In this document: piece after piece, positions 1 to 8,207 of the stretch
Position numbering within the stretch: position 1 is the stretch's first letter
Layout of the letters: every line of letters begins with the position of its first letter
NCBI GenBank assembly: GCA_019247515.1
Contig: JAFAOS010000038.1
Location: 1-34,128, forward strand
Length of the DNA: 34,128 bases
Direction of reading: 5' to 3'
Origin: Chloroflexota bacterium
GTDB taxonomy: Bacteria > Chloroflexota > UBA6077 > CF-72
The notes under the pieces: model-generated
Told to the model about the DNA's origin: nothing
Seen by the model: the letters and a program-made list of their open reading frames with translations, nothing else
Database searches by the model: none
Made by a program: the position numbers and the translations under genes

Positions 1-1
1 C

Positions 2-352
2 CTCGACGAGCCAGACAATGGCATGGTGGTCCGTCGCGACCACCGCCGGGTGGTGCGCTACCCGGGCACGCACGCCACACGCGAGGTGCTGAGCCCGTCG
101 CTGAACGGTCGCATGGTGCTGTTGTGGGTGACGTTTCCTCCAGGCGAAGATGGTCACCAGCCGGTGCGGCACATCGGCGAGGAGTGCGTCGTCGTGGTGC
201 GCGGCACACTCCAGGTCGATCTCGGCGACCAGCACGTGACGCTCGCGGCCGGCGACTGCATGACCTTCGATCCCGACGCGCCACACGCGTTCGCCAATCC
301 CAGCCAGGGGGTGACCGAGGTCGTGGTCGCCATCTCGCCACCCAATCTGTAG
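2..352 (+). CDS. Cupin-domain protein, C-terminal part (5' end outside window)
   Basis: The frame is open to the left edge, so the true start lies outside; an internal ATG at 23 would begin inside the fold. The visible part is a single small cupin barrel: a His-rich first strand region (PVRHIGEE), a Gly-rich turn (VVRGTLQVDLGD), then GDCMTFDPDAPHAFAN with a PHxF motif typical of the second cupin motif. The layout, with a short lead-in before the barrel and a stop just after the last strand, matches the C-terminal half of XRE-type HTH-cupin regulators. In that family the cupin senses a small ligand and an N-terminal HTH binds DNA. No HTH is visible here, so a stand-alone cupin remains possible. 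The following 147 bases to the next coding remnant show nothing recognisable. Confidence 0.7.
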   Translation, partial: LDEPDNGMVVRRDHRRVVRYPGTHATREVLSPSLNGRMVLLWVTFPPGEDGHQPVRHIGEECVVVVRGTLQVDLGDQHVTLAAGDCMTFDPDAPHAFANPSQGVTEVVVAISPPNL

Positions 353-499
353 GAATCTTCTCGTCCGTGAACAGCAGCCAGGTCGACGCGCCGCGCAGCT
401 GAGTCAATTCGCGACCGTGGCTCTGCGGACCAGAACTCACAATTGACGCTCCACTCGTCGGGGGCTACCATCCCGGCCTTCGATTCACATTTGACACTC

Positions 500-860
500 A
501 TGTTTCACAATGAGAACCAGGCCGCCGAGACGCCGCAGCCGTCGTATGCTCGTTCGATCGAGCTGTACCACCAGGCCTGCGGAGCGCTCGCCGGCGGTGT
601 CAGCAGCAACTTCCGACTCGGTGGTGAGCCAGTCCCGCTTTTTTTCAGCGCCGGTCACGGCGCGCAGCTGATCGACGTCGACGGCAACACGCACCTTGAT
701 TACGTGCTCCGGCATGGGACCCAACATTCTTGGCCACGCGCCCGAGCCCGTCGTGCGCGCGGTCGCCGACAGCCTGGCGCTCGGACAACTGTTCGCCGGT
801 CAGCACCCGGCCGAACTCGAGTTGGCCGAGCGCGTGCAGGCGAGCGTCCCGTGCGCCGGC
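500..860 (+). pseudogene. Class III aminotransferase, N-terminal fragment (glutamate-1-semialdehyde aminomutase-like), frameshifted
   Basis: From the ATG at 500 the protein carries the N-terminal signature of PLP-dependent class III aminotransferases: ALAGGVSSNFRLGGEPVP, then IDVDGNTHLDYV. Near 708-712 the frame slips by one base and continues as GMGPNILGHAPEPVVRAVAD and on to AERVQASVPCA. Restoring one base near 710 gives an uninterrupted family-like segment of about 120 residues. It then stops matching the family before the conserved Ser-Gly-Thr-Glu-Ala segment and before the PLP lysine, so it cannot be active. It continues directly into a fragment of an unrelated peptidase gene. An upstream in-frame start at 443 adds 19 residues without family character. 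The truncation cannot be explained by a single sequencing error. Confidence 0.75.
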
Positions 861-1582
861 CAACGTCAATGGGGTCGTGTACCCCGTGGACGAAGGTGTG
901 CGGCTGGCCATGCAGCGCACGGATGGTCCCATCGTGCTGGTGGACCTCGGCGACGATCCCGGCAGCCGCGTGCACCGCCGACAGTCCGGTCGTGCTCGAA
1001 AGTCTGCTGCGCCTGGGCGCCCGCGACGCGGTCGTCACGCTGCGTGATGCGCCTGCCGTCGAAGCCGCTCGCCGGGCTGGCATCGGCGCCGAACTGACGC
1101 TGGACCTCGGTGCCAGTATAGACCAGCGTTTTTATTCGCCCGTCCGCGTGACCGGGGTGGTGAAATCCATGGACGACGGCGTCTATCCGGTGTGCGGCCC
1201 AGTGCATGGTGGCTGGGGTCGGGAGATCAATCGAGAGGCATTTCACCAGGCCAGCGTCGGACCGCGTGTGGTGCTGCGGCTGCCCAACAACGTCGACGTG
1301 ATCTGCCAGACGACCGCCCAGACCGGCAAAGATCGCGACTTCTTCAAGAGCGCGGGCGTCGTCTTCGAGGACAAGCACCTGATTGTGGTCAAGTCCAACC
1401 AGGCGCATCGCGCGTCGTTCGATCCAATCACCGCTGGCAACATCGAGCTGGGGACGCCAGGCACCAGCACTCCAGACTACGCCAGCCTGCCATTCCAGCA
1501 CCTCCGCCGGCCGCTGTGGCCGATCGACATGGATTTCGAATGGGATCCACCATCGTCGTCGGCGGCGCGCGTGAGCTCTTGA
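861..1582 (+). pseudogene. M81 (MlrC / microcystinase C-like) metallopeptidase, C-terminal fragment, frameshifted
   Basis: The segment begins in one frame (VYPVDEGVRLAMQRTDGPIV, then LVDLGDDPG) and slips near 970-978 into a second frame (DSPVVLESLLRLGARDAVV and onward to the stop). The long second part has the hallmarks of the MlrC C-terminal domain: CGPVHGGWGREINREA, DFFKSAGVVFEDKHLIVVKS, NQAHRASFDPIT, and a terminal RRPLWPIDMDFEW. The N-terminal two thirds, including the expected metal-binding part, is absent; upstream sequence is the aminotransferase fragment. The gene ends one base before the convergent IclR stop. M81 proteins hydrolyse peptide bonds in small or cyclic peptides and often sit beside peptide transporters. 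Both partners of this head-to-tail fusion may come from one catabolic cluster that lost its middle. Confidence 0.75.
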
Positions 1583-1583
1583 G

Positions 1584-2420
1584 CTAACTGGCGCGTGGAG
1601 TTTGCGCGTGGCGAGGAGCGTAGCCCATATGGTGCTCGACGGCGCGAGCCGCCAGGCGGACCTCTTCGCCCACGCGGGCGATCATCTTGTCGGTGAGACG
1701 CGATGTTGGACCCGAGAGACTCAACGCCGCCACCGGTTGAGCCTGGGAGTCGACAATTGCCGCGCCGACGCACCGCGCTCCGAGCTCGTTCTCTTCGTCG
1801 TCCAGCGCGTAGCCCTGATCGCGCACGCGGGCGAGCTCCCGCTCCAACGCGTGCAGACTGATTCTGGTATGCGGCGTCTGGCGTACACGACGGTAGTCCG
1901 TAAGCAACTGGCGCGCTTCGCTGGGCGGCAGGCATGCCAGCAGCGCCTTGCCGAGGGCCGTGCAGTGCAGCGGGTCGCGCGAGCCGACGTGCGAAATCGT
2001 TCGCAATCCCTGCTGAGACTCGATCATGTCCAGGTACAGCACGCGCCCTTCGGCGAGCACGCCCAGGTTCACGGTTTCGCCAAACCTGCGGTGCAGGCTT
2101 TCGAGGACCGGTCGAGCCGCTTGCAGCACGTCCAGTCCAGAAACCAGCGAGCCGCCCAGCGCGATAAGTTTCGGTCCCGGCCGATACCGACGCGAGGCGG
2201 GGTCCTTTGCGAGATACCCACGCACCTCGAGCGTTGTGAGCACTCGAAAGGCCGAAGTTTTCGAGACCCCGCTCTCAGCTGCCAACTGCGACAGACCCAT
2301 CTCGCCCGCCGCGACGAGCGTTTCGAGCACGTCAAGCGCTTTGCCGAGGACCGCGACGTCGTAGCGATCCGCTCCGGGTCCTGGACCGCGCTTTTCGGCT
2401 TGCGAACGGGAGACGCTCAT
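1584..2420 (-). CDS. IclR family transcriptional regulator
   Basis: 278 residues, the normal length of the family. An N-terminal winged helix-turn-helix (about residues 22-85, with LSQLAAESGVSKTSAFRVL) is followed by the IclR effector domain (about 100-265), including the typical HCTALGKALLACLP and GYALDDEENELGARCVGAAI stretches. Members bind small organic acids or aromatic metabolites and control nearby catabolic genes. It is convergent with the M81 remnant (1-base gap) and divergent from the broken oligopeptide-binding protein gene, with 153 bases between. A promoter-like pair and an inverted repeat lie just upstream of its ATG, consistent with autoregulation. Its likely targets, the binding protein and perhaps the aromatic-type genes beyond, are partly destroyed. 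The gene itself shows no damage. Confidence 0.92.
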   Translation of the reverse strand: MSVSRSQAEKRGPGPGADRYDVAVLGKALDVLETLVAAGEMGLSQLAAESGVSKTSAFRVLTTLEVRGYLAKDPASRRYRPGPKLIALGGSLVSGLDVLQAARPVLESLHRRFGETVNLGVLAEGRVLYLDMIESQQGLRTISHVGSRDPLHCTALGKALLACLPPSEARQLLTDYRRVRQTPHTRISLHALERELARVRDQGYALDDEENELGARCVGAAIVDSQAQPVAALSLSGPTSRLTDKMIARVGEEVRLAARAVEHHMGYAPRHAQTPRAS

Positions 2421-2423
2421 CTG

Positions 2424-2435
2424 GTTCGACCGAAC
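2424..2435. promoter_or_regulatory. Candidate IclR operator (GTTCG-AC-CGAAC)
   Basis: A 5-2-5 inverted repeat overlaps the downstream edge of the -10 box of the IclR promoter. A related but looser arrangement, TTCG-ATACG-CGAA, lies at 2520-2532 closer to the divergent binding-protein gene. IclR proteins usually bind short palindromes in such divergent intergenic regions. The link is inferred from position. Confidence 0.3.
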
Positions 2436-2463
2436 GATACCCGCGGGTCGTCATGAGGGTCAA
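2434..2463 (-). promoter_or_regulatory. Candidate promoter of the IclR gene
   Basis: Reading the minus strand, TTGACC (2463-2458) is followed after 18 bases by TATCGT (2439-2434), 14 bases before the IclR ATG. The -35 box is a good match and the -10 box moderate. This is a pattern call only. Confidence 0.4.
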
Positions 2464-2573
2464 CTCAATACAGGGCCTAGCTTTCTGCCTGATCCGTGTA
2501 CTCTTGCAGTCAAGCGCGGTTCGATACGCGAAACAGTGTTGTGTGAGGCGGACGGACCACACGTGTAGCGCAT

Positions 2574-3382
2574 GTGCAACAGGGGGATAGTCAAATGATT
2601 TCAGCTCTCGACCAGGTCATTTCGCGTCGGCGGCTCCTGCTACGCGCGAGCGCGCTGATGAGCGGCGCTGCGTTTGCCGTACCACTGCTCACAGCGTGCA
2701 GCAGCCCGGTGCCCGCTGGCACATCTGCGGCCGCTACCGGCGGGCCGAATAGTGCAACGCCAGCCACCAGTAGCACGACCGCGGAATCACCCAGACCCGG
2801 CGGCGTGCTCCAGATCGGCCAGGACTTTGGTCCACAGAGTCTCGACCCCGCCAGGAGTGCGGCCTGGGCGTCCGTCAACGTGCAGGAGCTGATCTTCACC
2901 GGACTGTTGCGATGGAATAAAGACCTCAATATCGAACCCGACATTGGAACGTCCTGGGACACGCCGGACGCACAAACATACGTGTTTCACCTGCGCGACA
3001 ACGTCACTTCCACAACGGTCGCAAAATGACCGCGGACGATGTGAAGTTCACCTTCGATCGGATCCTGGACCCGGCCAGTGCCAGCCCGCTGGCAAATACA
3101 TTTCGATCCATCGATCACGTCGACGTGCTCGACCCGCTAACCGTACGCTTTTCCCTCAAAACCAGGTTCGCGTCATTTCTGCGCTACATGGCGACGATCC
3201 CCTGGGGCGCGATCGTCGCCAAAGAGACCGTCGATCAGCTCGACAATGCTCCAATTGGCACTGGCCCCTTCGCGTTCCAGGAACATCAGCGCGACCAGTT
3301 CGTCCAGCTCAAGAAACACCCGACGTACTATGAGGCGGGTCTGCCGTATCTGGATGGCGTCTCCCATCGCGTGGGCTGGTAG
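2574..3382 (+). pseudogene. Oligopeptide/dipeptide ABC transporter binding protein (SBP family 5), frameshifted and 3'-truncated
   Basis: The N-terminus has a twin-arginine-like stretch (SRRRLLLRAS), a hydrophobic segment and a lipobox (LLTAC), then a Thr/Ser/Ala linker, as in exported lipoprotein binding proteins. The family 5 core follows: GGVLQIGQDFGPQSLDPA and YVFHLRDNV. Near 3008 one base is lost or gained; the next frame continues exactly as expected with FHNGRKMTADDVKFTFDRIL, then APIGTGPF and YYEAGLPYLDGV. The sequence then leaves the family and stops at 3382, at roughly half the usual 500-600 residues. Its last 55 bases overlap the convergent VOC gene. The frameshift could be a sequencing error, but the missing C-terminal lobe could not. 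No permease or ATPase follows. Confidence 0.85.
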
Positions 3383-4185
3383 GCGAGCTCATCATGAATG
3401 TGAACCATGTCCGCGTACAGCTCGAGACGCAGTCCGGAGCGCGGCTCTACGACGTACACGAACAGATTGTTCCCGGGGCCGTGACGTCCGGGCCCGTACT
3501 CCACCACGCGGCCGCACGCCGCGATATGATCGCATATCGATCGGAACGACTCCCAACCGTGAATCTCCATCCCGATGTGGTGGACATTGACCCGCTCGGC
3601 CCCGCCGCGCAGTCCCAGGTTGTGGTGTTCGGAGCTTACGCGCAGGAAGAACAGCAAGTCGCCAACCTGGTCTGAGAGTCGTAAGCCGAGCGTGTCGATG
3701 AAGAACCGCGCGCTCGCGCCTGGCTCCGACATCTTCAGGTTCACGTGGCCCAGGCGTCGCGGACGAAGCGCCGGCGGTCGCAACCTTGTCTGGAGGTCCG
3801 CCCCCGGTAGACGACACTGGACCACAACGCCGCACGGGTCGCGGACTGCGATGCCTGGCCCGGCCTCGTTGTCGGCACCGACAGGCTCGACCACCTGGCC
3901 AGCCTGCGCGAGATATGCGTGCAAGTCCTCCAGCTCGTGGGGTGAGCCAACTTCGAACGTCAGCTCCGAAACCTCGAGCGCGTCGCCCGGCCGGAGCGTG
4001 ATCGCCGCCGAGGGCGCAGTCGCGCCATATTCACCAGCACACAGCAGGTGCCAGGTCTCGCGGCCGCCCTCGACCGTTTCAAACTCGAGCAGCTCGCGGA
4101 AGTAGGCGGCCGTCTCCTGAGGAGACGGCACTCTGACGCCAACGGGCCAGGCGCCGCAGGCGGCGCGCCGGTCCGCCGAGCACAT
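3328..4185 (-). CDS. VOC-superfamily two-domain protein, extradiol (catechol 2,3-) dioxygenase-like
   Basis: 285 residues forming two vicinal-oxygen-chelate modules (about 14-125 and 143-260). The second has the type I extradiol dioxygenase ligand set at the expected spacing: His147 (RRLGHVNLK), His202 or His203 (NVHHIGMEI) and Glu255 (LRLELYAD), plus His187/His188 in SSEHHNLGL where the catalytic histidine of this family sits. Such enzymes use Fe(II) and O2 to cleave catecholic rings. The C-terminal tail after RW (residue 274) is encoded by sequence antisense to the truncated binding-protein gene, so the natural last residues have probably been replaced. The start is uncertain; the first dozen residues are not conserved-looking. 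UbiX follows divergently, suggesting an aromatic-acid context. The substrate cannot be read from sequence. Confidence 0.8.
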   Translation of the reverse strand: MCSADRRAACGAWPVGVRVPSPQETAAYFRELLEFETVEGGRETWHLLCAGEYGATAPSAAITLRPGDALEVSELTFEVGSPHELEDLHAYLAQAGQVVEPVGADNEAGPGIAVRDPCGVVVQCRLPGADLQTRLRPPALRPRRLGHVNLKMSEPGASARFFIDTLGLRLSDQVGDLLFFLRVSSEHHNLGLRGGAERVNVHHIGMEIHGWESFRSICDHIAACGRVVEYGPGRHGPGNNLFVYVVEPRSGLRLELYADMVHIHDELAYQPTRWETPSRYGRPAS

Positions 4186-4295
4186 TCACCACATCCACAC
4201 CTTACCTGAGGGCCGACGCGTCCCGCGACGGCGTCGTCTACGACAGCGCTACACTGTGCCACGTGTCCCCCGATCGCCGCGCCTCTGGAGCAGCC

Positions 4296-4910
4296 ATGCA
4301 ACGCTTGATTGTCGGCATCTCCGGGGCGACGGGCGCCATCTACGGCATTCGCACTCTCCAGATGCTGCGGGACATCGACGACGTCGAGGTCCACCTGGTG
4401 ATGACGTCGGCTGCGCGGCTGACCATCATGGCTGAGACCGATTATTCGATACGCCAGGTCCAGGCGCTGGCGAACGTGGTCCACGACATCGGCGACGTGG
4501 GGGCCACAATTGCCAGCGGATCGTTTCGCACGTTGGGCATGATCGTCGCGCCGTGCTCGATGCGAACCTTGTCGGCAATCGTGAACTCGGCTTCCGGCAA
4601 CTTGCTGGTCCGCGCGGCGGATGTGGTCCTGAAGGAGCGCCGCCGATTGGTGCTCCTGCCGCGTGAGACGCCGCTCCACCTCGGTCACTGTCGACTGCTG
4701 ACCAGCGCCTGCGAGCTTGGCGCCATCCTGGCGCCGCCGGTCCCTGCCTTCTACAATCGACCGACGAGCATTGACGACCTGGTCAATCACACCGTCGGGC
4801 GGGTTCTGGACCTGTTCGACATCGATGCCGGCGCCGTCCAGCGCTGGGACGGCACACACGCGGCGCTGGCCACTCGCACCGCGGCCGAACGCGTCAAATC
4901 CTCTGGATAA
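4296..4910 (+). CDS. ubiX: UbiX-like flavin prenyltransferase
   Basis: 204 residues from the ATG at 4296, which has GGAG 6-7 bases upstream; a GTG at 4263 would add 11 unconserved residues. The family landmarks are all present: GISGATGAIYG at the N-terminus (FMN-binding), APCSMRTLSAIV, LVRAADVVLKERRRLVLLPR followed by ETPLH, and PPVPAFYNRPTSIDDLVNH. UbiX attaches dimethylallyl to FMN to make the prenylated cofactor for UbiD-type decarboxylases, which act on hydroxybenzoate, vanillate and similar acids. The segment usually reading DNLL is GNLL here. No UbiD partner is in the window. The divergent VOC dioxygenase gene is compatible with an aromatic-degradation setting. It is convergent with the next binding-protein gene, with a 5-base gap. 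Confidence 0.93.
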   Translation: MQRLIVGISGATGAIYGIRTLQMLRDIDDVEVHLVMTSAARLTIMAETDYSIRQVQALANVVHDIGDVGATIASGSFRTLGMIVAPCSMRTLSAIVNSASGNLLVRAADVVLKERRRLVLLPRETPLHLGHCRLLTSACELGAILAPPVPAFYNRPTSIDDLVNHTVGRVLDLFDIDAGAVQRWDGTHAALATRTAAERVKSSG

Positions 4911-4915
4911 CCTGC

Positions 4916-6022
4916 CTATTGTTTTCCAAGTTGAGCCAGCGCCTCGTCCAGCGGACTGGTGTCGATCAGGTCCGCGTCAGCAACGGCAGCCTTGACGAGG
5001 CCCTCTTCGATCCAGAGGTTCTGCGTACGGTGGAGTGAATCGAGCATCAAGGTGGCGTTGGGGTCATAGGTAGTGACTCCTCCGGCGCCGCGGACTTGCT
5101 CGGGCGTGTTGGTGCCAAATGACCACTTGACGGCACTGTCGACCAGGTCGTCGGTCCACTGGCCGTGCGTCTGATTGATCTGGCGGGCGGTATACACGAA
5201 GACCTTAAGAAACGTCACGACCGCCGCGCGGTTGCTCTCGAGCGCTTTGCTCGAAAAGCCAAGGCCGTTCGTCTGGTACCAGGGCGCGATCTCTTCGGCG
5301 GATTTCCAGCGGCTGGCGTACCCCTGCTGTTCGACAGGCGGCCACAATGGCGACGGCACGACCATCGCGTCGACGACGTGATTGCGCGCGATGTTGAGAA
5401 AATCCGACGGATCGCCTTTCACGTCATATTTGATGGTCACGTCGCGACCGGCTTCCAGATTGCCACTGGCGATCGCCGCATGTGTGAAGACGTCAATCGG
5501 GCTGCCCTGCACGGCGCCTTCAATGGTCTTGCCTTTGAGGTCGGCATAGTCCTTGATCGAGTCCTTCTGGTCGGGCAGGAGCATGAGCCAGCCGCTGACA
5601 GGCTGATCCACATTGGCCTGGTCCATGCCGGCCACGAGCTTGACACCGAAGCCCTGTTGAACCTGGTTGAACAGCGCCGGAGATGGCGGAGCCGGCAGAA
5701 AGTCCAGATCGCCGGTCGACAGGCGCGGCATCTGGGTAGTGACCGATCCGCGGAAGTGGTCGACGGTGACATCCAGGCCCGCCTCGTCGAAATATCCGCG
5801 GTCGAGCGCGGCGTAGAGCACCACGTAGGCGGTATTGCCTTCGGGCAAGCCGATGTGCAGGCTTGCGCGTGGACTCATCTGCGCAAACGGCAGGGCGCCG
5901 GTGGCTGCGGCGGCCGAGGTGGGGCTCGGCGTCGCGGCCGATGGCCCGGGCACCGCGCTGCACGCGGTGAGAGCCAGCAGGAGTAGCGCGCTTACACCCA
6001 GGTGGCCCGTCAGCTTTCCCAT
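4916..6022 (-). CDS. NMT1/SsuA-like ABC transporter substrate-binding lipoprotein
   Basis: 368 residues. A short positive N-terminus, a Leu/Ala-rich core and a lipobox (LLLALTAC, Cys21) mark it as a lipoprotein. A Ser/Ala/Thr/Pro linker follows, and then a two-lobe periplasmic binding fold of the nitrate/sulfonate/taurine/thiamine-precursor class: LHIGLPEGNTAYVVLYAALD, RGYFDEAGLDV, LSTGDLDFLPAPPSP, DLKGKTIEGAVQGSPIDVF. This family delivers small organic solutes to ABC permeases. No cognate permease or ATPase is adjacent. The start is ambiguous: ATG at 6022 gives the best signal peptide, while a GTG at 6043 adds seven residues; neither has a well-spaced ribosome site. The gene appears intact. 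Confidence 0.85.
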   Translation of the reverse strand: MGKLTGHLGVSALLLLALTACSAVPGPSAATPSPTSAAAATGALPFAQMSPRASLHIGLPEGNTAYVVLYAALDRGYFDEAGLDVTVDHFRGSVTTQMPRLSTGDLDFLPAPPSPALFNQVQQGFGVKLVAGMDQANVDQPVSGWLMLLPDQKDSIKDYADLKGKTIEGAVQGSPIDVFTHAAIASGNLEAGRDVTIKYDVKGDPSDFLNIARNHVVDAMVVPSPLWPPVEQQGYASRWKSAEEIAPWYQTNGLGFSSKALESNRAAVVTFLKVFVYTARQINQTHGQWTDDLVDSAVKWSFGTNTPEQVRGAGGVTTYDPNATLMLDSLHRTQNLWIEEGLVKAAVADADLIDTSPLDEALAQLGKQ

Positions 6023-6079
6023 GGGATGGGATGGTACTCCCACTGACGCTCAGCTCGTGACCACCAGTTCAATCGCTGC

Positions 6080-8060
6080 TCACCGGCAGGGGCCGGCGGC
6101 TCCCCATATGCCTCCGTACGCGCGTTGACCCACGCGCCGCCTGACGGTCTGCAGGTGACGTCCCAGACGCGCCTGGTCGCTCGGGAGGGGCATGGCTCCG
6201 AGCGTGGTTCTCAACTGTTCGGCCGCCGCCGCCAACCGGACGCAAGCCTCTGGCTGCCAGTCCACGAACAGACAGGCAAGCACCTCGAACAAGCGGGTCA
6301 GGCGCATCCGGCTCCCGAACAGCACCACGAGGTCCATCGCCTCGAGCAACAGCGTCGCCGCGAGCTGGCGGTCGCCACGCTCGATCGCGACCGCGCCTCG
6401 CAACTTCAGCGATTCGATGAGCCCTGGCTCATCGCCATCGGCCCGCTGGGCTTCGACCGCCTCGGCCAGGAAGCGGTCCGCTTGAGCATGGTTGCCGTCC
6501 GCCTCGGCTTCGTGTGCCCGCACGTTCAGCAGGCGCGCGCTCAAAAATGCCGAATGCGTCTTCGCCACCTTTTCCGAAGCGACTCGGAAGTATTCCGCGG
6601 CACGCGCCCTGTCACCCGGCTCGACGTGAACGCGAGGTCCGCCGTCGCGATTATCTCCATCGGACTTTCCGCGTTGGCGACCCGCTGCAAGGTCCGCTCT
6701 TGCAGCTCCTTCGCCTGCGCCAGGTCACCACGCTGGTAGGCGAGCCGGCCGAGACGGCTTTCGGCCAGCGTTACCGCAGGGGCATTCCCCGTTGCCTGCG
6801 CGATATCCACCGCACGGCGGTACACTACCTCAGCTGCCGAATAGTCGCCCTGGTTGAACGCCATCACGCCGGCCCAGACGCCAGCCAGAGGCAGGTCGCG
6901 CGCTGTCGAGCCGCCGGATGCAAGATCGAACACTGCCGTCAACCAGGATCGGCCTTCGCTGAAGCTGCCATGAAACCACCAGGACGTGACGAGCCCGAGC
7001 ACCAGACGCACCGCCGCATCGACCTGACCGCTTTCGAAGGTCCATCGCAACGCGGAACGCAGGTTGTCCAGGTCGGGTTGCAGCCGCGCAACCCGGTCCG
7101 CGTCGTTCGACTCAACGACTATGCCCGCAACCAGCCGCAGGCACCAGTCCACATACCGCTCACGCAAGGCCGTCAGTTCCCCTGCTTGCTCGAGATTGGC
7201 GAGCAAATACTGACGCACCGTCTCCAGCAAATGGAACCGCGTTTGTTCGTCGTGCTTTACCGCGACCACGAGCGCGTGACGAGCCGATCGAGTAAATCGT
7301 CAACGCGTTCCGGAGGGGACATCGGGGCCCGCGCACACCGCCGCGGCAGCCTCGCGCGAGCACCCACCGGAAAAGATCGCCAGACGACGCAGAAGCATCC
7401 GTTCCGGCTCGATCAGCAACCGGTAGCTCCAGTCGATCGCGCCGCTCAATGTTCGCTGGCGCGCGGGCGCGGAGCGCGGCCCGAGGGTGAGCAATTTCAA
7501 CGGATCATCAAGTCGGTCCGCCACCTCAGCCAGGCTCATCGTCGTCGTGCGCGCCGCGGCCAGCTCGATGGCCAATGGCAAACCGTCGAGCAACTGGCAG
7601 ATGCGCGCGCCACTCGTGGCATGTGCCGGGGTCAGTCGAAAACTCGGCTCGACCGCGCGCACGCGCTCCACGAGGAGCTCGATTGCCTCGTCCTCTGGCG
7701 AGCGTTCGCCGGGGTTCCCCTGCCGCATTGCCAGCGGCGGGACCTGATAGATGGCCTCGCCGGCCACGCGCAGTGGCTCTCGACTGGTGCCCAGTATCGT
7801 CAGATCGAGACAACTGTGCAGCAGAGCGACCGCGAGCTCGACGCACGCCGCCAGTACGTGCTCACAGTTGTCGAGCACGAGTAACAGTTATCGCGTGCGC
7901 AAGACGGCGGCGAGTGTCTCCAGCGGACTCCAGCCGGGGCGTTCCCGCACGCGCAGGGCTCGCGCCACCTCGATGGCTTCAAGATGGTGGGGCCCTTCTA
8001 CAGCGCTCGCGGCGCCGACCAGGGACAGAAGCATAGCCGCCTCAGAATCGCCTCAACAAC
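6080..8060 (-). pseudogene. AfsR/LuxR-type STAND ATPase with TPR-like C-terminus, 5'-truncated and multiply broken
   Basis: Reading the minus strand, the first recognisable block is VARALRVRERPGWSPLETLA. It is interrupted by an in-frame TAA near 7888 just before LLLVLDNCEHVL (Walker B region). It then continues through LTILGTSREPLRVAG, ICQLLDGLPLAIELAAAR and IDWSYRLLIEPERMLLRRLA. One-base slips occur near 7300, near 7270 (LLDRLV to LVVAVKHDEQTRFHLLETVR) and near 6620-6640. The last part is a helical-repeat region ending LGRHLQTVRRRVGQRAYGG. The P-loop and everything before it are missing; about 150 bases upstream an intact methyltransferase starts on the other strand. The usual C-terminal or N-terminal DNA-binding domain is not visible. 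Intact relatives are signal-responsive transcription activators. With one stop, at least three slips and a truncation, this is decayed. Confidence 0.85.
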
Positions 8061-8207
8061 ACACGTCCCGCGCGCGAGCTGAAACGCGACCTCGGAATTG
8101 GTGTTCACCCTGATGTCGCCAGGCCGCCGGCGACCTACGCTTCCGATGGTGAAACAGCTTGCCGTTGGCAGACGTGGCGAGCATCGGCCAGCGCCAACGG
8201 CGGTCCG

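Noticed and set aside
3027..3029. TGA in the first frame of the SBP family 5 gene as a possible selenocysteine codon
   Set aside because: The correct continuation is in a different frame (FHNGRKM), so this is a frameshift, and there is no Cys position in the family here.
6514..7884. 456-codon plus-strand open frame
   Set aside because: It is antisense to the STAND ATPase remnant, has an Arg/Gln/His-rich composition typical of shadow frames in GC-rich DNA, and shows no family features.
7885..7890. In-frame stop before LLLVLDNCEH as possible recoding
   Set aside because: The codon is TAA, which is not used for selenocysteine, and the same gene has several frameshifts and a missing P-loop.
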